A stretch of DNA of 64,000 bases. Origin: an uncultured Erythrobacter sp. Lineage in GTDB: Bacteria; Pseudomonadota; Alphaproteobacteria; Sphingomonadales; Sphingomonadaceae. The stretch's first letter is position 1, and each line of letters begins with the position of its first letter. The notes beneath the pieces were generated by a model. That model was not told where the DNA came from. It was given only the letters and a program-made list of their open reading frames with translations, and ran no database searches. This document shows, in pieces, positions 1 through 8,758 of the stretch. Position numbers and translations under genes: made by a program. The stretch covers positions 2,241,928-2,305,927 of the forward strand of contig CANKYI010000001.1 in NCBI GenBank assembly GCA_947488085.1, read 5' to 3'.

Positions 1-1594
1 CGCTTTCTGTATCGAGGTCGGGATCACCAATTTCGAAGATTTGCGTCGCGATATGCGGGCCATTGGCGAACAGTTCTTCGCCAGCTGGTGCGCGTTCTGA
101 GCGAGACACTGTCGCGCCAAAACGAGTACCACCTTCGGTGACCAAGATCGCTGACAAGGCGCCAGAGAAGAGGTCAAAGTCGCGCTCCAAACCAAGCGGC
201 TCGGATTCGACATCGACACGTTCATATCGGCCAGCGGCCTCGATCTGGATGTCGTCGAAGTCGAATTCCTGCGCGGTGAACACGGCGAATTGGGTTGTTT
301 CGTTAGGGGCAACGAACGCTTCTTCGCCGACCGCTTCAAAATCGCGCGAAGTGAACTGTGCACCAATCACGCCGCCGCTGCTTTGGATCAATTCCGCACG
401 CACTTCGACGGTTTCCGTGTCGAACACCGTGCCAACTTCGGTGCCCTCAAATTCAGTGTGCGTGTAGTCAGAATAGCCACCGCGCAATTTCAGGCGCGAG
501 AAGAACCCGCTGCCAAGCGCAATATCACCGCGTACATCAACGCGCAGTTGCTCAAGTCCGATGGAGACGGTTTCTGGACCCTCTTCCTCTTCTTCCTCGC
601 CGCCTTCACCTTCTTCGCCATGGTGTCCGCCTTCAGGATTGCCGACAATGCCATAATCAGTGTCGTAATACCCAACCGAGGCACCAAAGGACGAATCGCC
701 CAAGATAACGCCGATACCGCCATTCAAGGTCCAGGTTTCGGTCGCGCTATTCGGCAAAAAGTCCCGTTGATTGGCCGCCGCGCGCAGCTCGGCAGCTTCT
801 TCGAATTCGCCTTCTGCCTCTTCCTCTGCGGCATCGCCAAGCAAATCGGCGCGCAGATCATCGGTCAATTGAAAGCCGGGAATGCCCTGATTCTCCGTCT
901 CGCGGAATGACCCGTCGAGATGGATGACGAACATGTCATTCAACGCAGCATCAATCGAGGCACCGCCGCTGCGCAAGCTGCTAGCGGTATCAAAGGCGGT
1001 GATCGCTTCGACATGCACGCCGTTTTCTGGGACAGCGATAGGGATGCGGCGGTCAATAACATTGACGACGCCGCCAATCGCCTGACTGCCGAAGAGCAGG
1101 GCGGCTGGACCGCGCAAGACTTCGATCCGCTCAACTGTAAGAGGGTCAATCGTCGTTGCATGGTCTGCTGATGTGTTGCCAACATCTGCGGTGCCAAGAC
1201 CATCAATGAGGATACGCACCCGCTCGCCGTCTTGCCCGCGCAGGATTGGACGGGACGCACCAGGGGTGAAGCTGGTCGATGAAACACCGGGCACTTTAGA
1301 CAGCACTTCACCGAGCTGTCCGCTCAGGTCGCGCTGAATCTCATCAATTTCGACAATGTCCTGACCAGAGATGAAATCCAGCTCGTCCAGTCCTTCGGCA
1401 GCGACCACGATTTCGCCGCGATAATGCGGGTCCTCCTCGCGCGCAGACTCTCTTGCGGCCCGGCGTTCAGCCTGCTCCTGCTCATCCGCGGTCGCTGTCT
1501 CGCCGTCACTGGTATCGTCAGCAAAGGCAGGAGCGGCGACAAAAGCGAAAGTTAGGGCGGTCGCAACAGCGATACGAGAAGTGATAGGCTTCAT
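1..1594 (-). CDS. TonB-dependent outer-membrane receptor, ZnuD-like (partial; C-terminus off the left edge)
   Basis: An uninterrupted frame runs leftward from an ATG at 1594 to the window edge (about 531 codons). It opens with a signal peptide (about residues 1-24, ending in an AFA-type cleavage site). A plug domain follows, with the typical VPGV, ILRGQDG, RVRILIDG and VLRGPAALLFGSQAIGGVVN motifs (about residues 55-165), then beta-barrel strands. At about residues 320-341 (bases 576-632) there is a His-His pair followed by a run of Glu and Gly. This acidic/His loop, in a DYGIVGNPEGGHH-type context, is what zinc-uptake receptors of the ZnuD group carry, so zinc or another divalent metal is the likely cargo. 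The family imports its ligand across the outer membrane with energy from TonB-ExbBD. The receptor class is certain; metal specificity is inferred from the loop and the operator-like promoter. Confidence 0.88.
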   Translation of the reverse strand, partial: MKPITSRIAVATALTFAFVAAPAFADDTSDGETATADEQEQAERRAARESAREEDPHYRGEIVVAAEGLDELDFISGQDIVEIDEIQRDLSGQLGEVLSKVPGVSSTSFTPGASRPILRGQDGERVRILIDGLGTADVGNTSADHATTIDPLTVERIEVLRGPAALLFGSQAIGGVVNVIDRRIPIAVPENGVHVEAITAFDTASSLRSGGASIDAALNDMFVIHLDGSFRETENQGIPGFQLTDDLRADLLGDAAEEEAEGEFEEAAELRAAANQRDFLPNSATETWTLNGGIGVILGDSSFGASVGYYDTDYGIVGNPEGGHHGEEGEGGEEEEEEGPETVSIGLEQLRVDVRGDIALGSGFFSRLKLRGGYSDYTHTEFEGTEVGTVFDTETVEVRAELIQSSGGVIGAQFTSRDFEAVGEEAFVAPNETTQFAVFTAQEFDFDDIQIEAAGRYERVDVESEPLGLERDFDLFSGALSAILVTEGGTRFGATVSRSERAPAGEELFANGPHIATQIFEIGDPDLDTES

Positions 1595-1619
1595 AGCGAG
1601 CTCTCTTAAGTCAGATTAG

Positions 1620-1651
1620 ATGTGATAACGTCACATTGTGATAATGTATCA
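1620..1651. promoter_or_regulatory. Nested palindromes in the receptor promoter (candidate metalloregulator operator)
   Basis: Upstream of the receptor start lie ATGTGA-N5-TCACAT (1620-1636, perfect 6-bp arms) and TGATA-ATG-TATCA (1639-1651, perfect 5-bp arms). The octamer TGTGATAA occurs twice, 16 bp apart (1621, 1637), and a third symmetric element, ACATT-GTGAT-AATGT, bridges them. Tandem dyads this close to a metal receptor suggest a repressor operator, for example Zur. The match to published Zur boxes is only partial, so the regulator is unassigned. Confidence 0.45.
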
Positions 1652-1652
1652 T

Positions 1653-2048
1653 CCACCTAGAGCGTGGTCCGCAAAGCGCAACCACAAATGCTCAAAGCTC
1701 GACGAAATGCAGTGTTCGACCGACAATCGGCATCCAAGTGCGGCAGTTCGGCCACGGTATCTTGCGATTGGCTGAACTGCTCAATCAGATCGCGCCACCA
1801 ATTGTAGAAGGTTTGGGCATATTGCCGAGTGGTTGAAAGGATCGGTTTGTCGCCGATCAGAACGATCAGTTCTTCGGCAGGTACACAGCGATTTTTTGTG
1901 CCCGTGCCCTGACCTAAATTCGAGATAACGCGATTCTTGTCCCGTCGGCTCTACCAAGGTGTTTGGTACACAAATTCCTCGCGAGCCTAGGCAAAGCTCC
2001 GCCCAAGGGCGAACAAGCCCCTGTGACATAACAGGTGTTTGGGAAATC
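1653..2048. other. Gene-poor stretch between the receptor and the island, with a decayed coding remnant
   Basis: No complete gene is supported. On the minus strand a frame from about 1949 to a TAG at 1658-1660 stays open for about 97 codons with protein-like composition (Trp pair, charged helices), but it has no credible start codon or ribosome binding site. It may be the tail of a broken gene; I do not recognise it. A small inverted repeat, TACCAA-N5-TTGGTA, lies at 1952-1968. This DNA would have been the natural downstream neighbour of tRNA-Gly before the island arrived. Confidence 0.4.
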
Positions 2049-2100
2049 AATGGAGCGGGCGAGGCGATTCGAACGCCCGACCCCAACCTTGGCAAGGTTG
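2049..2100 (-). repeat. Distal attachment site (att) copy: 52-bp tRNA-Gly 3' duplicate
   Basis: Identical over 52 bp to 20848-20899. It contains the tRNA 3' end with CCA, the T-arm and most of the anticodon arm. The sequence beyond 2100 cannot complete a D-arm or acceptor stem, so this copy is not a functional tRNA gene. Confidence 0.93.
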
Positions 2101-2181
2101 GGCAATTGAGCAATCACGGCTTTACGTGAACAACTTCTACTAACAAAAACAATCTTAGCTGTTCAATACTGTTCGCCGATG

Positions 2182-2200
2182 TTTTTCATGTTTTTTTCAT
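2182..2200 (+). repeat. Left 19-bp island-end repeat (possible integrase arm site)
   Basis: The sequence tttttcatgtttttttcat occurs here, about 80 bp inside the left att core, and again at 20794-20812, about 36 bp inside the right att core, in the same orientation. Short repeats flanking both cores on the element side fit arm-type integrase binding sites. The sequence is low-complexity, so chance or promoter-like DNA cannot be excluded. Confidence 0.45.
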
Positions 2201-2221
2201 GGATTTTGAGCCGCGAGACGA

Positions 2222-3391
2222 ATGCCCGGTCTAAGCAGAATCAAAGAGCGCGACAAATTGAAGCCTAGAAATGGCGATGAGCCGCATTGGCAACGATTAC
2301 GACAAGGTTGCTATCTTGGGTTTCGTCCTTCCAAGAAAGGAAAGCGCGGCACTTGGTTTGCACGAGCCTATAATCCCGACAATGGCCGCAATTCACGAAA
2401 AGCACCGGGGGACTACGGACCACTTCAAGGCCATGAGGTATTCAATCAAGCCAAAGCCAAGGCAGAAGCTTGGGCAGATACCGTAGAAAGCGGCGGCGAA
2501 CGTTCGCGCGATATGCAAATGGTTCGCGACGCTTGCGAAGCTTATCGGTAACAAAACCCGTGCCCCATTCAAGATGGCATTCTTAGGCGACACGTGCTTT
2601 CTGACCCAATTGCGAAGGTCAAGCTCGACAAGCTTAGGCGGCATCACTTACGCGCCTGGCGCAAGCGGTTGGAACAGGCACCGGCATTGCTTACGCGAAG
2701 CAAACAAGGCGAGAAGCGCTGGAAAGAGCGCGCCAAGTCCACCGTAAACCGTGACATGGTGCCGTTACGCGCTGCATTGGGGTAGGTTTTGAAGCCAGGC
2801 GCGCCTAATACCGATGCAGACTGGCAAGAAGCCCTGAAGCCCTTCAAAGGGGCAGACAAGCGGCGAGAACTATATCTGGATCGCACGGAACGAAAGAAGC
2901 TGATCGAAGCAACGAATGAAGCTGCGTAACCATTTGTGAAAGGGCTATGCCTTTTGCCGCTTCGCCCTGGTGCTCTCGCAAATCTGACCGTTCGCGATTT
3001 CGACAAGAGAACTCGCACAGTTACCATTGGCCAAGACAAAAACGGAAACCCTCGCCAGATTTCTTTGCTGCAAGTAATTGCCGACTTCTTCGCAGAGCAA
3101 GTGAGAGGCAAGCTACCAGCCGCATCTATCTTCGCACGTTCGAGAGGCGAAGCTTGGAACAAGGATGCTTGGAAAAATCCAATCAAAGAGGCGGTCAATA
3201 AGACTGGTCTGCCCAGTGCTGCGTCTGCCTACACTTTACGTCATAGCGTCATTACCGACTTGATCCGAGCGCGGTTGCCGATCCTAACGGTTGCTCAGCT
3301 ATCGGGAACAAGCGTTGCCATGATCGAAAAGCACTACGGACATCTCGTCCGTGACGATGCTGAAGAGGCACTTTCAAAGTTGGCTTTCTAG
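2222..3391 (+). pseudogene. Tyrosine site-specific integrase, inactivated by three in-frame stops
   Basis: One reading frame of 390 codons runs from ATG 2222 to the TAG at 3389-3391. It is interrupted only by TAA at 2549-2551, TAG at 2783-2785 and TAA at 2926-2928; there is no frameshift. The N-terminal arm-binding region ends near the first stop and a SAM-like core-binding region lies between the first and third. The catalytic domain after the third stop keeps the Arg of LPLRPGAL, the Lys of QDKNGNP, LRHS (with Tyr where the first His of H-x-x-R often sits) and the Tyr of EKHYGH. All three stops are explained by C-to-T changes of Gln codons (or AAA-to-TAA at the third). The position next to the att copy identifies it as the island's own integrase, now presumably dead. 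Confidence 0.88.
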
Positions 3392-3625
3392 TTCGCGCAA
3401 CATGAATGAGAACCTCGGCACTCACTACGGCATGGCCCTAAAAGCAGCCAGTCCGCTAACGCCGCAATTCTAGCAGCCACTCAAATGTCTTAATTTAGGG
3501 GTGGAAGCGGACGTAGGAAAATGTTGGTCTGCGAGTTACTCTCTGATGCTAGACGCTAGCATCGATTTGGCCTTTTAGGCATTATCCATTGCGCGCTTAG
3601 TCAAGGCAATTTTGGGGGGAAAGCG
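3392..3625. other. Intergenic region with a perfect 8-bp hairpin
   Basis: GATGCTAG-ACG-CTAGCATC lies at 3545-3563, 63 bp upstream of the hydrolase start. No T-run follows, so an operator or stable RNA hairpin is more likely than a terminator. A 15-mer, GGGGTGGAAGCGGAC, at 3498-3512 recurs in inverted orientation near the other island end (20593-20607). Confidence 0.5.
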
Positions 3626-4696
3626 TTGCTAAAAAGAGCTGTAATAGGATTTGGCGGAATTACCGTGCTGATAGTCGCAGCGCTTTTCGTTTTTCAGACC
3701 GAAATCGGAACGGCTCTCTTCAAGCGTGCGGTGGATCAAAATCTCGACAATGACCCGATTGCGGACCTTCCAGACGGGCTCCATGTTGGATTGTGCGGGA
3801 CAGGGTCTCCGATGCCAAATCCTGATCGCGCCGGGCCATGCAATATCGTGATCGCAGGCGATCAAATTTTCATCGTCGACGTCGGTGAGGGCGGAGCCCG
3901 CAATATAGCACTGATGGGCGTCAACGTTTCTGAAGCAAGCGGGCTGTTGCTGACCCATTTTCATTCCGACCATGTTGACGGTTTGGGTCCGTTGATGCTC
4001 AATCACTGGGTTCGAGGTGCCAGCACTTCCCCGCTGCCGGTTTATGGTCCGGAAGGCGTCGCCGCCATCGTCGACGGGTTCAATGCAGCCTATGCCACAG
4101 ATGATACCTATCGTACGGCTCATCATGGAGAAGCCATCGCACCCTCCAGCGGAGGTGGAGCAGAAGCTAGGCCCTTTGAGTTTAACGAAACGGACACAAT
4201 TGTCCTAAACCGAAAGGACCTTACGATCACAGCATTTGCGGTCGATCACGACCCTGTTGCGCCCGCAGTTGGCTATCGCTTCGACTATAAGGGGAGATCG
4301 GCTTGCATTAGCGGCGACACAGCGAAGTCTTCCAATCTCGAACGCGCTTGTAAGGGCGTTGATCTGCTTGTGCATGAAGCACTCCAGCCTGCGCTTGTCG
4401 GAGAAATGGAAAAGGCCCTGAAACGGCGCGGTCAGAACAATACCGCGAAGATCATGTTCGACATTGTCGATTATCACGCCTCGCCAGAAGAAGCCGCTGA
4501 GAGTGCAGACACTTTAGGAGCACAGATGCTGGTGCTGTCACACCTGGTTCCTCCATTGCCTCTATCCTACCTCTACCCAGCATTCTTGGGAGATGCCGAA
4601 GAGCGTTTTAGTGGGCCGATCATTGTCGGCGAGGATGGGATGCTGTTCTCAATGCCTGAAGATAGCGATGCGATCGAGCAAGTCAGTTTGTTCTAA
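3626..4696 (+). CDS. Membrane-anchored metallo-beta-lactamase-fold hydrolase
   Basis: 356 residues from a TTG start; a G-rich ribosome binding site (GGGGGGA, 3614-3620) supports it, and no ATG lies in frame close by. One N-terminal transmembrane helix (about residues 5-24) anchors the protein, placing the catalytic domain in the periplasm. The metal-binding signature THFHSDHVDG is at about residues 110-119. Further ligands are suggested by VDHDP (about 208), SGDTAKS (about 230) and LSHLVPP near the C-terminus. This layout matches the ribonuclease Z/arylsulfatase-like branch of the superfamily, which contains phosphodiesterases, sulfatases and lactonases. Substrate is not predictable. It is the first intact cargo gene after the integrase and stands alone. 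Confidence 0.85.
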   Translation: MLKRAVIGFGGITVLIVAALFVFQTEIGTALFKRAVDQNLDNDPIADLPDGLHVGLCGTGSPMPNPDRAGPCNIVIAGDQIFIVDVGEGGARNIALMGVNVSEASGLLLTHFHSDHVDGLGPLMLNHWVRGASTSPLPVYGPEGVAAIVDGFNAAYATDDTYRTAHHGEAIAPSSGGGAEARPFEFNETDTIVLNRKDLTITAFAVDHDPVAPAVGYRFDYKGRSACISGDTAKSSNLERACKGVDLLVHEALQPALVGEMEKALKRRGQNNTAKIMFDIVDYHASPEEAAESADTLGAQMLVLSHLVPPLPLSYLYPAFLGDAEERFSGPIIVGEDGMLFSMPEDSDAIEQVSLF

Positions 4697-4865
4697 CGTC
4701 CGCCAATGGGGCGTGAGCCGAACAACTGCTTTCCAGCGTGACTTGCCAAATCTCGACTGTCAGCAATCGGCCCAATTCAAGCCCTGTAACCTTCGCCGAT
4801 ACGTGGGGATCAAAACAGGTTTGTAAATCTACGTTCAGATGCAGCTAGCCTATGACCGCCGCGTT

Positions 4866-6386
4866 CTACATCTGCGTCAATGCGTCTCGCACGCTCGCCA
4901 TATTGCGCCGGCTTACAGGCACGGTGCTGCCGTCGGACATTTCCAGATTTCCCGTGCCGGCGCTCTCGCGGGTCAGCGATTTGACGCAAGCCGCGTTGAC
5001 TATGTGCGAGCGGTGCACACGGATAAAGCCGTCCGACAGCTCTCGCTCCAACGCGGCTAGGCTTGCATTGTACAAGGCACTGCGCCCGTTGCCCAAAAGC
5101 ACTTCGACATAATCACCTGCCCCGCTGAAGCGCACGATGTCGCTGGCATCGACAAATTCGACCTTGCCATTGCTGGTGAGCTCAATCCGCTTTGGCGCGC
5201 TGTCTTCGGCAACCGGGGTATGGGCCAAATCTCCGCCGCGCGCTTGCTTGAAGAACAGCCACAGCAGACCCGCCGCGACCACCAGATAGAGCACGGTGTC
5301 GAGAAAGAACCCGCCAAGCCAATAGATCGCCGCCGCCAGTGCCGCGCTGGCCAGCGCGAGCCACGCTCCACTGCGATTGCCTTGCGCGAAATATGCGGTG
5401 GTGCCGGCTATGCCAGCCGCAAGCAAAGCGGTGATGAAGACAAAGCCAGTCTTTAGGTCAAAGCCGGGCTGAAGCGCGCTGATCGCGAGCATCACAGCAA
5501 GCACCGCCGTCAAAGCCATCAGACGCCGCCGCGGATATGGTCGGAACAGCCGGAGCAGCACATAGGCGGTGAAGCTAAGCCCCAGACCAATCGCAAAAGT
5601 CAGGATCAGCGACAGCCGCAAGTCATGCAGGGGATAAGGATAGGGCATGACATCGCGCGCCGCCTCAGCCGCGAGCTGCAAGGCAGCGGCCAGCGAGAGA
5701 GCCGCGATCAGCGCGGAACCCTCCCGATCATCGCCGCGCAGGGATCGCACACCGAAAAACACACAGCCAGCGACAAACAGACCTAATGTGATCAGCGCAA
5801 ACCATGTCGCGGGCCCAGGCTTGCGCGGATCGCGATAGGGCGCGAGGGCAATATTGTGGATCGGCGAATTAAGCGTGATGCCGCCGTTCATGGAGGACAG
5901 CCGCAAGACCAGACGGTTCTTGCCAGGCTTCAGCGTGCCTTCCCGCACAAAGAACACCGCGTCCATATCACCGGGCTCTTCGCTGCTTTGCGAAGCTCCT
6001 GGCCTGCCGTTCGTGCCAATCGGCACGCCATTGAGGCTCGCCTCGCTAGAGGCCTTTGCGCTCACAAACAGGCCGAGCGGCCTGCCGCCTTCCAGCAGAG
6101 CTGGCTCTGCCTCAAACACGATTTGTGCCCACAGCATCCGGTCCTGCGGATCGGCCTGATAAAACAGCACGGATCGGCAAGTCGCACCCGCAAAATTCGG
6201 GGCCGCATCAGAGGCCAGATCCGCATCACATATGCGCGCGGGGGAATCGATAAAGCTCTGATAATCCTGCGCCTGCGCGTGCAACGGTGCGGGGGCAGAA
6301 AACGTCAGGAATGACAGTAAGAAGATGGCAAAACGCAGCACTGCAATTCCTATAGCTTCCGATAAACGGGAAGTCCCCCCGCTCAC
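4866..6386 (-). CDS. Membrane-bound LytTR-family transcriptional regulator
   Basis: About 506 residues from GTG 6386. An export signal (about residues 12-37) is followed by a beta-rich extracytoplasmic domain (about 40-185). Then come seven or eight hydrophobic helices (about 190-375) and a C-terminal LytTR DNA-binding domain (about 400-506; note FVDASDIVRFSGAGDYVEV, FIRVHRSHIVN and PVSRRN). The plan, a periplasmic sensor resembling the 7TMR-DISM type joined directly to a DNA-binding output, is a one-component sensor needing no kinase. It is divergent from the S33-type peptidase at 6486 with 99 bp between starts, so that gene is the obvious candidate target. Base composition is richer in GC than the island genes to its right. 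Confidence 0.85.
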   Translation of the reverse strand: MSGGTSRLSEAIGIAVLRFAIFLLSFLTFSAPAPLHAQAQDYQSFIDSPARICDADLASDAAPNFAGATCRSVLFYQADPQDRMLWAQIVFEAEPALLEGGRPLGLFVSAKASSEASLNGVPIGTNGRPGASQSSEEPGDMDAVFFVREGTLKPGKNRLVLRLSSMNGGITLNSPIHNIALAPYRDPRKPGPATWFALITLGLFVAGCVFFGVRSLRGDDREGSALIAALSLAAALQLAAEAARDVMPYPYPLHDLRLSLILTFAIGLGLSFTAYVLLRLFRPYPRRRLMALTAVLAVMLAISALQPGFDLKTGFVFITALLAAGIAGTTAYFAQGNRSGAWLALASAALAAAIYWLGGFFLDTVLYLVVAAGLLWLFFKQARGGDLAHTPVAEDSAPKRIELTSNGKVEFVDASDIVRFSGAGDYVEVLLGNGRSALYNASLAALERELSDGFIRVHRSHIVNAACVKSLTRESAGTGNLEMSDGSTVPVSRRNMASVRDALTQM

Positions 6387-6485
6387 CGATTAGAACCCCC
6401 CGTTAACAGAACGGCCCCTATTCAAAGCGCCGATTTCCGCCAGTTTCAGGCTCAATCCACGATCAACCAATCGGAAAGAGCCGCA

Positions 6486-7961
6486 ATGAAAAAAACACAC
6501 CTGATCAGCGCCCTTGCCCTCATGCTGGCCGCCCCCGCCCTCGCCCTTACGCCCAGCGCGTCGCACGCTGCTCCTAATGAAGAAGCCATCACCTTTGAGG
6601 CGCGCAGCGGCGAGGCAGTGGAGGCCTTTCAAGGGACGCTGACCGTGCCGATGAACCGCAGCGATCCGGCCAGCGGCACGACAGAGCTCGCCTATGTGCG
6701 CTTCCCGGCAACGACAGACACGCCCGGTAATCCGATCGTCTATCTCTCAGGCGGTCCCGGCGGCTCTGGAATTGGCACTGCGACAGGGCCGCGTTTCCCG
6801 CTGTTCATGGCGATGCGCCAGCACGGTGATGTGATCGCATTTGACCAGCGCGGCACCGGCCAGTCTCAGAAGCCAGAGCGCTGCACCTCCAGCGTCACGA
6901 TCGGCGAAATGGAGCGGATCAGCGATGCCGAGCATGCCATGCGTTACCGGCTGGCGGTGCGCGAATGCGCGGCGAAGTGGCAGCAGAACGGAGTGGACCT
7001 GCGCGGTTTCACAACCGCCGAGAGTGCGCAGGACCTCTCCGACCTCCGCCAGCACCTTGGGGCGGATCAAATCTCGCTGTGGTCGATTTCCTATGGCAGC
7101 CATTTGGCGCTGGCCGCACTCGCCGCAATTCCGGACGAGCTCGACCGGGTGATCATGGCGGCGACCGAGGGCCTAGATCAGACAGTGAAACTGCCATCGC
7201 GCACGCTCAGCTATTTTGAGCGCTTGCAAGCCGCCATCGATCAGCAACCAGAAGCAGCGCAGCTCTATCCCGACATATTGGGCCTGATCAGCCGTGTTCA
7301 CGCAAAGCTCGATGCCGAACCGATGACGGTCACCGTGCCGAAGCGCGATGGAACCACATACGACCTGCTGCTGCAAAAGCGGCATTTGCAGCAATTTGCA
7401 GGCGGGCTGATTTCCGATCCGCAATACGCGGCGGTCATGCTGATGATGTACCGTCAGATCGACGAGGGCGATCCGACCTTGATCACCTTTGTTCTGCAGC
7501 GTTTCTGGACCCCGGATGAGCCGATCACATTGTCGGCCATGTCAATGGCCATGGACCGCGCATCGGGCATCACGCCCGCCCGGCTCAAGGCATTTGAACA
7601 GCAAACCGCGGCCTCTCCCGTCGGTGCTTTTCTGAACTTTCCCATGCCGCAGATCCTCGCCGAACTGCCAGAGATCGACGCCGGTCCCGATTTTCGCGAT
7701 GGCCCATTCGGCGACACGCCGGTGCTGATGCTTACCGGTACTTTGGATGGCAGAACCTATCCCGAGGGGCATGCGGAGGCGACTGCAGGCTTGAGCAATG
7801 TCGAACAAATCACAGTCGAGAATGCAGGCCACAATCTGTTCATGACATCCCCGCAGGTTGGCGAGGCGATGCACAATTTCATGCGCGGCGAAGCGGCCGA
7901 GTCGGCGCGCATTGTCGTCGAAGCCCCAGATTTTTCAAAGCTGCCGGAGTTTGGAGAGTGA
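6486..7961 (+). CDS. Secreted alpha/beta hydrolase, S33 (TAP-like) peptidase family
   Basis: 491 residues with a Sec signal peptide (about 1-28, cleaved near SHA). The oxyanion-hole motif LSGGPGGSG is at about 88-95 and the nucleophile elbow SISYGSH has its Ser near residue 202. The acidic residue is in LTGTLDGRTYP (about 424) and the His in NAGHNLF (about 452). This is the tripeptidyl/proline aminopeptidase-like group with a C-terminal TAP-like domain, acting in the periplasm or outside on short peptides or esters. The first residue of the usual G-x-S-x-G elbow is Ser here, which the family tolerates. It shares a divergent promoter region with the LytTR regulator. Confidence 0.88.
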   Translation: MKKTHLISALALMLAAPALALTPSASHAAPNEEAITFEARSGEAVEAFQGTLTVPMNRSDPASGTTELAYVRFPATTDTPGNPIVYLSGGPGGSGIGTATGPRFPLFMAMRQHGDVIAFDQRGTGQSQKPERCTSSVTIGEMERISDAEHAMRYRLAVRECAAKWQQNGVDLRGFTTAESAQDLSDLRQHLGADQISLWSISYGSHLALAALAAIPDELDRVIMAATEGLDQTVKLPSRTLSYFERLQAAIDQQPEAAQLYPDILGLISRVHAKLDAEPMTVTVPKRDGTTYDLLLQKRHLQQFAGGLISDPQYAAVMLMMYRQIDEGDPTLITFVLQRFWTPDEPITLSAMSMAMDRASGITPARLKAFEQQTAASPVGAFLNFPMPQILAELPEIDAGPDFRDGPFGDTPVLMLTGTLDGRTYPEGHAEATAGLSNVEQITVENAGHNLFMTSPQVGEAMHNFMRGEAAESARIVVEAPDFSKLPEFGE

Positions 7962-8142
7962 CCGCCCTTCGATTAGCAACAGCCAAATAGATAAGTCACA
8001 GTTAGCGAGTGCGTACGCAGATGCGTTGATAGGAAAATGACCACTTTTGTCATTGGCAAACCAAGAGCGGACATTCCGCAAACGGCCCAAATTCAGACGT
8101 GGCGCGATTGGCCAAGCGCCACAAGCAAAGCAAGTACGAACA
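7962..8142. other. Intergenic spacer between convergent genes
   Basis: About 180 bp between the hydrolase and the DUF4136 gene. A short minus-strand frame crosses it but has poor composition and no ribosome binding site. No gene is supported. Confidence 0.5.
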
Positions 8143-8748
8143 CTAGTTTTTCTCTGGCGCAAGATTCTGGATCAATCTTTCGACATCGGCCGCGATCGTC
8201 GTTTCCTGCCCAGACAGTTCGCGATTGGTCAGAACTCTCGCTCCCACTGCTCGCCACACGGGGCGACGCTCTTCGACATCAAAAACGACTACAGCCAGTT
8301 CGCCAGTGGTCTCAGCTTTGTATTGCACTCTCGTAGCAGTCTGGCCGACTTCGCCGTGCTCGAAGTATTCGCGGCCCCATTGCCAGCTGCTTTCGCTGTC
8401 GGCGAAGAAGCCGGAGACGATATGAGGTTCTACAGCGGTCGTTGCGCCGACGGTGAAAGACACTGCAAAATCTGCGTCTGAAAGGCTTGGGGATTGCAAA
8501 TATCCCTTGGCAATCAACTCGCTGTTGATGGCGCTTTTGATTTCCTCCAGCACCTGATTGGATACGGGTAAATCTCCAGCTACTTGGCTTGCCTCGTCGC
8601 CTGCCCATGCAAAAGACGAATAGGCCGAAAAGTCGACGTCTTTATCGTAGTCAACCGTGACCTTAGGCGCTTCGGTGCATCCTACCATGGTCGTCGATGC
8701 TGCTAGCAAGAGCGCTGAAACTGCCCCCTGAGCCTTGAGAAGCTTCAT
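8143..8748 (-). CDS. DUF4136-family lipoprotein (first of two in the island)
   Basis: 201 residues. A lipoprotein signal ends at a cysteine (MVGCTE, Cys about 24). The DUF4136 hallmarks follow: VDYDKDVDFSAYSSFAWAG near the N-terminus, ADFAVSFTVG at mid-length, then GELAVVVFDVEERRPVWRAVG and a C-terminal helix ending LIQNLAP. The family forms small envelope lipoproteins of unknown function. A second, divergent member sits at 17722, so two copies bracket the K+ channel, RND and GltS genes. It lies 10 bp downstream of the DUF4403 gene and is probably co-transcribed with it. Confidence 0.88.
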   Translation of the reverse strand: MKLLKAQGAVSALLLAASTTMVGCTEAPKVTVDYDKDVDFSAYSSFAWAGDEASQVAGDLPVSNQVLEEIKSAINSELIAKGYLQSPSLSDADFAVSFTVGATTAVEPHIVSGFFADSESSWQWGREYFEHGEVGQTATRVQYKAETTGELAVVVFDVEERRPVWRAVGARVLTNRELSGQETTIAADVERLIQNLAPEKN

Positions 8749-8758
8749 TTGCTCACCT

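Noticed and set aside
1658-1949. Protein-coding gene on the minus strand
   Set aside because: Open frame with reasonable composition but no start codon, ribosome binding site or recognised family; kept only as a possible remnant.
2049-2117. A second tRNA-Gly gene at the left end
   Set aside because: Only the 3' part up to the anticodon arm matches; there is no D-arm or 5' acceptor strand, so it is an att duplicate.
7935-8162. Small minus-strand ORF between the S33 hydrolase and DUF4136 genes
   Set aside because: Overlaps the 3' ends of both neighbours, has no ribosome binding site and odd composition.
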